Positions 57,371-64,000 of a stretch of 64,000 bases of DNA are shown one piece after another. The notes beneath the pieces were generated by a model. That model made no database searches. It was not told where the DNA came from and saw only the letters and a list, made by a program, of their open reading frames with translations. The position numbers and the translations under genes are program-made. The DNA comes from Cedecea neteri NBRC 105707 = ATCC 33855 (GTDB taxonomy: Bacteria; Pseudomonadota; Gammaproteobacteria; Enterobacterales; Enterobacteriaceae): assembly GCF_001571265.1 (NCBI RefSeq), contig NZ_BCTL01000016.1, forward strand, positions 62,001 to 126,000, given 5' to 3'. Every line of letters begins with the position of its first letter. Position 1 is the first letter of the stretch.

Positions 57371-58837
57371 TTAACTTCGGTTCAAGTTTTCAACCACACC
57401 GCGTGCGCCCAGGCGAATGAGTTGTTGCCAGGCTTGCTGAACGTTTTCGACAAACTTTCCGTTTTTCGGCAGGTCATCACCAAAAATCTCGCTCAGGCTG
57501 AGGAGGGCGCTGACGCGTTCGTTTTCGCTGCTGTCACTCACCAACATCTGGATTTTGCCTTGCAGCGGATCGCGAACGTCAATCGCGTGGCCCTGTTCAT
57601 CGATGCCGCTGACGTAGCGCATCCAGCCGGCAATCCCGAGCGCAAGGCATGACCAGCTGCTCTCGTTTTCCAGATGCCAGCGTACGCCTTCCAGCCAGCG
57701 TTGGGGGAGTTTCTGACTGCCGTCCATGGCGATTTGCCAGGTACGGTGCTTCAGGGCCGGGTTTGTGAACCGCTCTAGCAGGCTGGTGGCGTACTGATTC
57801 AGATCGACGCCGCGAATATTCAGCGTCACGGCCTGCTCCTGCAGCATCAGGCGCCGTGCGGCACGGGCAAAGTGTTCGTCGGCCATGCAATCATTAATGT
57901 GCTGGTAACCGGCAAGGTAGCCGAGATAAGCAAGAAATGAGTGGCTGCCGTTAAGCATCCGCAGCTTCATCTGTTCGTAGGGCACAACATCGTCAACCAT
58001 TTCCACACCGACGGCTTCCCATTCAGGGCGACCAGCCACGAAATTATCTTCAACTACCCACTGAATAAACGGCTCGGCGGCAATGGCACAGGGATCTTGT
58101 ACGCCCAGTATTTCCGCAATTTCCTGCAGCGATTCCTCCGTGGCCGCCGGGACAATGCGGTCAACCATAGTGCTCGGGAAAGTGACCTCTTTGGCAATCC
58201 ATTCTGCCAGCCCGGTGCTGCGGCTCGCGGCCATACCCAACACGGCCTGGCGAACCAGATGCCCGTTATCAGGAATGTTATCGCAGGATAAGACCGTAAA
58301 AGGGCCTAATCCACGTTCGCGGCGGCGGCCGAGCGCCTCAACAAGTATTCCTGGTACGGAATGCGGAGCCTGAGGTGACGCCAGATCGTGAATAATCCGC
58401 TCATTGGTGGTATCGAGTTTTCCGCTGGCGGGATCGATGCAGTAACCTTTTTCAGTCACTGTCAGGGAAACAATGGCGACCTGCGGTTCACAAAACTTCT
58501 CTATGATGGCCTCCATGCCGTCCAGCTTCGCATTCAGGCACTCTTTTACGGCGCCAATGACCCGCGCCTGGTTTCCCGTTGCCCCTTTTTCCAGCACCGT
58601 AAAAAGATGATCCTGTTGCCGAAGATCTCGCATCAATTTATCGCCGTTAAACAGGCTGATCTCGCAGATCCCCCAGTCGCCGCCCAGCTTGTTAAGAACC
58701 CGATCGGTAAGCAAGGCCTGGTGCGCACGATGGAAAGCGCCAAACCCAAAATGCACGATACGCGTCTTAAGCGCGCGGCGGTCGTAGTTTGGCCGTTGAA
58801 CGGTATCCGGAAGTGAAGCAGTGGCAAGGGTGTCCAT
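57371..58837 (-). CDS. yeiQ: YeiQ, mannitol dehydrogenase-family oxidoreductase
   Basis: NAD-dependent polyol/hexuronate dehydrogenase of the fructuronate reductase/mannitol dehydrogenase family, 488 aa, the same as E. coli YeiQ. The dinucleotide region IVHFGFGAFHRAHQA and the catalytic-domain stretch KLRMLNGSHSFLAY are present. The physiological substrate is not settled. The start at 58837 (MDTLATASLP) has AGGA upstream; a frame to 58873 is rejected. Confidence 0.92.
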   Translation of the reverse strand: MDTLATASLPDTVQRPNYDRRALKTRIVHFGFGAFHRAHQALLTDRVLNKLGGDWGICEISLFNGDKLMRDLRQQDHLFTVLEKGATGNQARVIGAVKECLNAKLDGMEAIIEKFCEPQVAIVSLTVTEKGYCIDPASGKLDTTNERIIHDLASPQAPHSVPGILVEALGRRRERGLGPFTVLSCDNIPDNGHLVRQAVLGMAASRSTGLAEWIAKEVTFPSTMVDRIVPAATEESLQEIAEILGVQDPCAIAAEPFIQWVVEDNFVAGRPEWEAVGVEMVDDVVPYEQMKLRMLNGSHSFLAYLGYLAGYQHINDCMADEHFARAARRLMLQEQAVTLNIRGVDLNQYATSLLERFTNPALKHRTWQIAMDGSQKLPQRWLEGVRWHLENESSWSCLALGIAGWMRYVSGIDEQGHAIDVRDPLQGKIQMLVSDSSENERVSALLSLSEIFGDDLPKNGKFVENVQQAWQQLIRLGARGVVENLNRS

Positions 58838-58998
58838 AGAGTCGCATCCTGTGAGGGGGAAGTGGGAATCCATGCAGTGTAAATCTGTATGACAGGAAAT
58901 AAAATTGGTCTATTAATTTAATCGTTTTTGTGTGATTCAGGTCTGATAATGAGATGGGGATGGTTAATTGGTATAATAACTTTGGTGGAAAGAAAGAA

Positions 58999-59022
58999 AA
59001 AACGCTCCCGAAGGAGCGTCAT
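58999..59022 (-). terminator. yeiP terminator
   Basis: ACGCTCC / GGAGCGT stem with a CGAA (minus strand TTCG) tetraloop and a T-run on the minus strand. Confidence 0.92.
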
Positions 59023-59028
59023 TAATCA

Positions 59029-59601
59029 TCAGTCTGCGCGGCCCATAGAGCGTTTTTCTGCAATATGAATACGGATTTTCTCGCCGGCAACCATGTATTC
59101 CGGTACCTGAATCACCAGGCCGGTGGACAGGGTGGCTGGTTTGGTGCGGGAGCTGGCAGAAGCGCCTTTGATGCCCGGTGCGGTTTCGATGATTTCCAGA
59201 TCCACGGTTTGCGGCAGCTCCAGCGCCAGCAGCTGGCCGTCCCAGGTCAGCACCTGCATATCCGGCATACCGCCTTCAGGAATGAACTGCAGCTCTTCTT
59301 CGATCTGGTCTTTGGTGAAGATGTACGGCGTGTAATCTTCTTTATCCATGAACACGTATTCGTTGCCGTCGATATAGGAGAAGTCAACGAAGCGGCGGGT
59401 CAGGGTAATGGTGTCAACGATATCGTCACCCTTGAAGCGCTCTTCCACTTTCTGCCCGGTACGAACGTCAGAGAAACGCATCTTGTACAGGGTTGCTGCG
59501 CCGCGAGCGCTGGGAGCCTGGATGTCAATATCTTTAACAATCAGCAGTTTGCCATTGTAATTGAGAACCATGCCTTTTTTGATTTCGTTAGCTCTTGCCA
59601 T
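59029..59601 (-). CDS. yeiP: YeiP, elongation factor P-like protein
   Basis: EF-P-like translation factor, 190 aa, the same as E. coli YeiP. It has the three-domain EF-P fold (KOW-like N-terminus, two OB domains). The tip loop where EF-P carries the modified Lys reads APSARGAA, so the modifiable lysine of EF-P is absent. The family has been linked to rescue of ribosomes at difficult peptide sequences, distinct from those handled by EF-P. Confidence 0.95.
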   Translation of the reverse strand: MARANEIKKGMVLNYNGKLLIVKDIDIQAPSARGAATLYKMRFSDVRTGQKVEERFKGDDIVDTITLTRRFVDFSYIDGNEYVFMDKEDYTPYIFTKDQIEEELQFIPEGGMPDMQVLTWDGQLLALELPQTVDLEIIETAPGIKGASASSRTKPATLSTGLVIQVPEYMVAGEKIRIHIAEKRSMGRAD

Positions 59602-59765
59602 CGGTGTTTCCTGTCAAAAATTGAGATGCGAAAATATTGCGTCAAAGTACTCGTGAGGCGCGTTTCAGGCAAGTGGATTTGATAAAGAAGCATAAAAGTA
59701 AGGGGGTTACGCCAGGGCGTGGCGGCACATCCTGCTTTGCCGACACGCCTGACGCGGAAAGCGCC

Positions 59766-60026
59766 TTAGCCGCGGCCATCCTTAGGCGCCAGGAAATAGA
59801 AAGCAAACGGCAGCGAACACAGAATAGTGAACATAATCGTGTAGATGGCAACCCACGCACCCTGCATGATAAACATGTCCAGCGTCCACTGTTCCATTGG
59901 CCAGTTGTACTGCTCTTCCACGCCTTCAAAGATGACTTTTGAAATCAGCGACACCACGATGGTGAAGACGATAACAACCGCGATAAGGAATTTTTTACCT
60001 TCTGGGGTACGAAGTTTTGCAAACAT
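59766..60026 (-). CDS. DUF2534 (YnaJ-like) small membrane protein
   Basis: 86 aa with two hydrophobic segments (about 13-33 and 57-80) and a cytoplasmic-looking basic N-terminus (MFAKLRTPEGKK). It resembles E. coli YnaJ (DUF2534) along its length, including the central (V)EEQYNWPMEQWT block. Function unknown. AGGAGG lies 7 nt upstream of the ATG. It stands between yeiP and the copper receptor gene, where E. coli has nothing (yeiP and yeiW adjoin). Confidence 0.8.
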   Translation of the reverse strand: MFAKLRTPEGKKFLIAVVIVFTIVVSLISKVIFEGVEEQYNWPMEQWTLDMFIMQGAWVAIYTIMFTILCSLPFAFYFLAPKDGRG

Positions 60027-60060
60027 ATCAGCCTCCTGGCTGGGAAATGATTAAGCGTAA

Positions 60061-60081
60061 TGGCCCCGGTAGTCGGGGCCA
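60061..60081. terminator. Hairpin after the TonB receptor gene
   Basis: TGGCCCCG / CGGGGCCA, 8-bp perfect GC-rich stem with a 5-nt loop 7 nt past the receptor stop. There is no clear T-run. Confidence 0.6.
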
Positions 60082-60087
60082 GGATGA

Positions 60088-62139
60088 TTAAAATGTGACG
60101 TTCACTTTGCCCCAAACCGTCCGGCCGGGTTCATTCACCGGGGTATTGGAGGAATAGCCAAAGCTGCTGTTGCCCGCCAGGTTCAGGTGCTCGCTGTAGG
60201 TTTTGTTAAACAGGTTATCGATGCCAGCGCTGAGCTTGATGGCTTTGCTGAGACGGTAAGCGGCGTTGGCGGAAAAAATCGCAAAGCCGCTGCTTTTGTC
60301 GAAGTCTTTCCCAACCACGTTGCCTTCGTTCAGCGCAACCCGCTGCTGGCTACTGACTACGCGCAGTAGGCCGGTACTGCTCCAGTCTCCCTGTTCCCAG
60401 GTCAGGCCGAAGCGGGTTTCCAGCGGGGCTATTTGCGGCAACGGTTGATGGTCGCTGGTGTTTTGCCCCCAGGCATACGCCAGGCTTGCGTCCGCTTTCC
60501 ATGCTTCGGTCAGCGCGTAGCTCATGCCCATTTCGCCGCCCATAATCGTGGCGTCAACGTTATCTGCCTGACTGACGCGGGCGTTGTTGGGGTCATAGCG
60601 GAAGAGAATAAAATCATTCACCCGGCCAAGGTACGCAGAAACCCAGCTATTGAAGCGCTCGCCGCTGTACTGGGCGCCAATATCTAACTGCGTGGTTTTT
60701 TCCGTTTTCAGGTTATCGAAGATATTTTTAGTGCCGTCAGGCCCGTAGGTGGGGGAAAACAGTTCCCAATAATCCGGGAAACGTTCGGTATAACCAACGC
60801 CGGCATACAGCATGACGGGCACATCACTCAGCGTTTGTTCGTAGCGCACAAAACCTGCCGGTAACGTTTTGCTGCGCACGCTGGCCCCTACGTCCGTATC
60901 ATTATTGACGCGAGTCCGGTCGAGGCGCGCGCCGCCGATAATTTTGCTGCTGTCGGTGGCGTTCCAGGTCAGCTCGCTAAAAAGACCTGCGTCCTGGAAA
61001 CGGGCATCCTGCTTCCAGTCAGCGCCCTGTTTACTGCGATGGGTGCTTTGCTGGCCGTCGATACCACTGCGCAGTTCGTAGTCAGACCAGAGCCAGGTCC
61101 CCATCATACGTCCGCCAATCGTGCGGCGATCGAGCTGCATCGCCATCGGCATATTCATGCTCATGGACGAACCCATATCCATGCCCATCGATGAGGTCAT
61201 GTGTCCGCCACCAGACATGCCGCTGGACATTGTGCCCGGTGACCGCAGCGAATAGTTGTCCATAATATGATTGGCATAGTTGTAGTAGACGCTGCTTTCA
61301 AACTTGTTGAACACCTCGCCGATGTTCGACATTTCAAAGCGTCCCCCCAGGCTGTCTCGCCTGAACTGCGAGCCGTCCATGCTGCGCCCGGCATAGCGGG
61401 CTTCGCCGTTGCCTTTACCTGCGGTCAGCTCCAGCAAGGTGTCTTTGTTGGGCGTCCAGCCCAGGGCAACGTCGGTGTTCCATTTATCCCACCTTGAGGC
61501 CACCCGGTTACCGTTGCCGTCCTCGTAATCGCCGGAATGGGATTTATTGCCGAGAAGCCGTAGATAACCGTCTTCATTGCCGAGGCTGACGTCCGCATTG
61601 CTGTCCCAGCGCTGATTAGAGGCGGTAAGCAGGCTTGCCGTGCCCTGAATACCCGCTTTTTCAAAGCGCGGCGGTTCCCTGTCGAAGCGCACCGTTCCCG
61701 CCGAGTTACCCGGCCCCCAGAGCACGCTTTCTGGCCCCTTAATCAACGTCAGTAGGTCAAAGCTTTCCGGAGAAATATAAGAACTTGGGGCGTCCATTCT
61801 GGCCGGGCAGGCCCCCGGCATTTCACCATTGTTGGTGAGAATACGCAGGCGAGAGCCGAACATGCCGCGAAATACCGGATCGCCATTGGTGCCGCCGTTG
61901 CGGATTTGCGAGAAACCGGGGATGGTTTTCAGGTAATCAGCTCCGTCGCTGGCCGGAACGGGCTGACGTGGCGTTTTAGGGGACGTCACAACCTCCAGCG
62001 GTGATGACGCCGGAGAGGTGACGATCATCACGGCATCGTCCGGCATAGTCATCGTGTCATGCGTTCCCGCCGCGAGGGTTGCAGGGGAAGTTATCGCCAG
62101 CAGTATCAAAGATACCAGCGGTTTTAAATGCGTTTTCAT
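60088..62139 (-). CDS. TonB-dependent copper receptor (OprC/NosA family)
   Basis: Outer-membrane TonB-dependent receptor, 683 aa. Signal peptide is at 1-23 (ending ATLA). The plug domain starts near 45 and contains MPGACPARMDAP with Cys111 and Met115 in the CxxxM arrangement known to hold copper in Pseudomonas OprC. The 22-stranded barrel ends in Phe (GKVNVTF). An extracellular-loop-like insertion at about 304-334 contains 11 Met and 1 His in 31 residues. ATG 62139 is preferred because GTAAGG lies 5 nt upstream. It lies 109 nt downstream of a DUF2946 gene, the usual partner. E. coli K-12 lacks both. Confidence 0.92.
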   Translation of the reverse strand: MKTHLKPLVSLILLAITSPATLAAGTHDTMTMPDDAVMIVTSPASSPLEVVTSPKTPRQPVPASDGADYLKTIPGFSQIRNGGTNGDPVFRGMFGSRLRILTNNGEMPGACPARMDAPSSYISPESFDLLTLIKGPESVLWGPGNSAGTVRFDREPPRFEKAGIQGTASLLTASNQRWDSNADVSLGNEDGYLRLLGNKSHSGDYEDGNGNRVASRWDKWNTDVALGWTPNKDTLLELTAGKGNGEARYAGRSMDGSQFRRDSLGGRFEMSNIGEVFNKFESSVYYNYANHIMDNYSLRSPGTMSSGMSGGGHMTSSMGMDMGSSMSMNMPMAMQLDRRTIGGRMMGTWLWSDYELRSGIDGQQSTHRSKQGADWKQDARFQDAGLFSELTWNATDSSKIIGGARLDRTRVNNDTDVGASVRSKTLPAGFVRYEQTLSDVPVMLYAGVGYTERFPDYWELFSPTYGPDGTKNIFDNLKTEKTTQLDIGAQYSGERFNSWVSAYLGRVNDFILFRYDPNNARVSQADNVDATIMGGEMGMSYALTEAWKADASLAYAWGQNTSDHQPLPQIAPLETRFGLTWEQGDWSSTGLLRVVSSQQRVALNEGNVVGKDFDKSSGFAIFSANAAYRLSKAIKLSAGIDNLFNKTYSEHLNLAGNSSFGYSSNTPVNEPGRTVWGKVNVTF

Positions 62140-62248
62140 CATTGCCTTACTGTCCTTCAGGCGTAACGTCGCCGTTCTTCGTGAAAAGAACAGCCCGAGA
62201 CAGCGTTGCAACGTTGCCTGCAGCGTTACGCAGTTAATTATTGGTGTT

Positions 62249-62689
62249 TTATGCGAAGTAACAGGCAGCAGGGGGCGGGGCGCGAGCCGGGTGAGGTGAC
62301 CACGGGCGTGAAATCGCCGCGCAGCAAAGTGCGGCCACCGGTGTCCGGCGCACGCCAGTCAACAATAACAGCAGTAAAACGGTGAGGCAGAACTGAATAA
62401 AAGGCAGATGGATCAGTAACTGGCAATAGCCGCAGGCGATTTCCTCTCCCGGCGACATACCCGGGCCGGACATCAGCATGTTGTGCGGCATTGAGACCTG
62501 AGGGCAAGGATCGGGCATAGGCATGTGATGGTCCATGTCAGACATGTCCATTGTCATCATCATGCTGCTGTGCTCGCAGGCTGAATGGTGCATCAGCGAT
62601 TTTGAAATAACCGGTGCAATAAACAGCATGGCAACGGCAAGCAGCGCCAGCCAGCAGGCTGTTCGGTGGAAGTGATTGCGCCGTGACAA
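62249..62689 (-). CDS. DUF2946 protein, Met/His-rich
   Basis: 146 aa with an N-terminal hydrophobic anchor or signal (about 12-30), a central Met/His/Asp-rich stretch (about 33-80, dense in Met and His pairs) and a C-terminal membrane segment after ACGYC. The family is found beside copper-transport genes, so a role in periplasmic copper handling is inferred. The start is uncertain: TTG 62689 is the best candidate, with no ATG before residue 21. It is probably cotranscribed with the copper receptor. Confidence 0.78.
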   Translation of the reverse strand: MSRRNHFHRTACWLALLAVAMLFIAPVISKSLMHHSACEHSSMMMTMDMSDMDHHMPMPDPCPQVSMPHNMLMSGPGMSPGEEIACGYCQLLIHLPFIQFCLTVLLLLLLTGVRRTPVAALCCAAISRPWSPHPARAPPPAACYFA

Positions 62690-62822
62690 AACGTTACCGA
62701 TCCGTAGTCGTTGTGGCGCAAGTGTATCCTGAAAGAAGGAATGATGTTAAATGAATTGTTAGATTGACGCAGACAAAGGGTCTGTTATTGTCACGCACCC
62801 TTTAACGATGGTGGAAACACAA

Positions 62823-63077
62823 ATGGATTGTCGTCCTGACTGCGGCGCATGCTGTACCGCGCCTTCAATATTAACGCCGATCCCTGGTATGCCGGAGGGA
62901 AAGCCCGCCAACACGCCCTGCGTTCAGCTGGACGAACGCCTGCGCTGCAAGCTGTTTGGCTCGCCTTTACGGCCTAAAGTTTGCGGTGGCCTCCAGCCGG
63001 CAAGAGAGATGTGCGGCACCTCACGCCAGCAGGCGATGACCTATCTGATTCACCTTGAGGCCGCTACGGCGCCTTAA
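62823..63077 (+). CDS. yeiW: YeiW, YkgJ-family cysteine-cluster protein
   Basis: 84 aa, the same as E. coli YeiW. Cysteine motif CRPDCGACC at the N-terminus, plus later Cys residues in [15 protein letters not shown] and EMCG; the family is predicted to bind Fe-S or zinc. Function unknown. ATG 62823 with GGTGG about 9 nt upstream is preferred; an ATG at 62808 has no ribosome site. Its stop overlaps that of setB on the other strand (TTAA). Confidence 0.88.
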   Translation: MDCRPDCGACCTAPSILTPIPGMPEGKPANTPCVQLDERLRCKLFGSPLRPKVCGGLQPAREMCGTSRQQAMTYLIHLEAATAP

Positions 63078-64000
63078 ATGTCTTTGATGCGAGCCATGCA
63101 ATAAACGCTGATGGCTATCATCCCCAGCGCAATGAAAAAGACGCTGTGATAGTTCCAGATTTCCGCGACAACCCCGGCAAGCGAACCCGCAATGATCCAG
63201 CCCACTCGCGTGGTATTGGTATACAGCGTCGTAGCAGCTCCAGCCTGGCCAGGCATAAGATCCTGAAAATAGATCATGCCGATCCCGGCCAGAATCCCGA
63301 TAAAGATGGCGTTTAACAGCTGCAACCCCAGCAGCATATATTCATTGGTCAGCGTCACCATCCCGACATAGAACAGCAACCCGGCAGCGACGGCAAAGCG
63401 CATCAGGAAGCGTTTACCGAAGCGTTTGGCGTAGTAGCCCGCAATCAGCATGGTCGGGATTTCCAGCCCGGCGGCGGTGCCCATCATCACCCCGGCGAGC
63501 TTCTCCGGAAGGTGTAACTCATTGATGATGTAAAGCGGCATATTGATGATATAGAGGCTGTTACAGCCCCACATCATGGTACAGGCGGCGAACAGGAGCA
63601 GGGCGTCGCGGCGGTTACGGCGCGGAGACTCGAGCGTGGCCGTCGTTTTTACCGCAGGCTCTTTGCGCATGGACGGCAAAAAGAGCCAGACCATTGCCCC
63701 ACAAATGACAAAGGCGAACGCGGCGCAAAGGTACATCGCTTTGAAGCCAAACCCCATCGCCAGCGCATAGGCAATTGGCGGCCCAATCACCCAGGCAAGA
63801 GACACCTGCGCGCGCAGAATAGAGCTGAACATCACCGCTTCTCGCCCGGTGCTATCGGCATGCTCCCGGGCCAGAGCAAACATTTGCGGGTTGGCGGTGG
63901 AGCCGAAGCTGCTGAGAAACACCCCGACGAACAGCAAAATAAAGTAGTTACGGTTCCAGGCGAACAGCACGCAACCCATCGCGCCGAGCAGGCAGCAGGC
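63074..64000 (-). CDS. setB: SetB, MFS sugar efflux transporter (5' truncated by window edge)
   Basis: Major facilitator sugar exporter of the Set family (lactose/glucose efflux in E. coli). The frame is open to the window end; 308 of about 393 residues are present, lacking the N-terminal region. Nine or so membrane segments are visible. The frame read from base 64000 ([10 protein letters not shown]) continues the E. coli SetB sequence. It is convergent with yeiW, the stops overlapping by 4 nt. Confidence 0.94.
   Translation of the reverse strand, partial: ACCLLGAMGCVLFAWNRNYFILLFVGVFLSSFGSTANPQMFALAREHADSTGREAVMFSSILRAQVSLAWVIGPPIAYALAMGFGFKAMYLCAAFAFVICGAMVWLFLPSMRKEPAVKTTATLESPRRNRRDALLLFAACTMMWGCNSLYIINMPLYIINELHLPEKLAGVMMGTAAGLEIPTMLIAGYYAKRFGKRFLMRFAVAAGLLFYVGMVTLTNEYMLLGLQLLNAIFIGILAGIGMIYFQDLMPGQAGAATTLYTNTTRVGWIIAGSLAGVVAEIWNYHSVFFIALGMIAISVYCMARIKDI

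Noticed and set aside
62238..62507. An 89-codon frame overlapping the DUF2946 gene
   Set aside because: It overlaps a gene with a coherent product and neighbour; no independent support.
1..64000. CRISPR arrays, insertion sequences, prophage or integrase genes
   Set aside because: I saw no regularly spaced repeats, transposase or integrase-like proteins, or phage genes anywhere in the window.

Overview
The window is a 64 kb stretch of chromosome from a member of the Enterobacteriaceae. Nearly every gene matches an E. coli K-12 gene in family, length and local order. The gene order corresponds to the E. coli interval from menD to setB, read in the opposite direction. Several segments present in E. 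coli are absent and a few accessory genes take their place, so this is a relative of the Enterobacter/Klebsiella/Cedecea type rather than E. coli. I cannot fix the genus from sequence alone.

Layout. (1) 1-5.2 kb: menaquinone operon menD(partial)-menH-menB-menC-menE. (2) 5.2-9 kb: a clade-3 type catalase gene, the outer-membrane gene yfaZ and the CinA-like gene yfaY; the pmrD/arn and rhm genes found here in E. coli are missing. (3) 9-15.7 kb: the glycerol-3-phosphate block, with glpABC divergent from glpTQ. (4) 15.7-20.5 kb: yfaE-nrdB-nrdA (class Ia ribonucleotide reductase, with a paired NrdR box and a DnaA box upstream) and ubiG. (5) 20.7-31.8 kb: gyrA, the Rcs phosphorelay (rcsC convergent with rcsDB), the small RNA micF and ompC. 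(6) 31.9-36.5 kb: apbE, the ada-alkB adaptive-response operon and yojI. (7) 36.6-38.2 kb: an MgtE-type transporter gene and tRNA-Pro(GGG); in E. coli the nap/ccm/eco/mqo genes lie between yojI and this tRNA. (8) 38.3-47 kb: yejM, yejL, yejK, a DOPA-dioxygenase-like gene, rplY, radD, rsuA, bcr and yejG. (9) 47-57.2 kb: the yejABEF peptide importer, pdeN (rtn), mepS, lpxT and yeiR. (10) 57.4-64 kb: yeiQ, yeiP, a three-gene accessory insert (DUF2534 protein, TonB-dependent copper receptor, DUF2946 protein), yeiW and partial setB.

The least explained signal is a two-copy intergenic element, downstream of yfaZ (about 7532-7666) and downstream of gyrA (about 23390-23510). Each copy has a perfect 15-bp hairpin with an (T/G)CGTGG loop, then an 11-nt spacer, then a second palindrome. 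The first stem differs at six positions between copies and every difference is compensated on the other arm. Each copy lies between two terminator-like hairpins. I do not recognise it as a named repeat or RNA family. The rest of the window is mostly conserved enterobacterial core; the other points of note are a naturally Thr83 GyrA, a Met-rich copper-uptake module and the replaced gene blocks.
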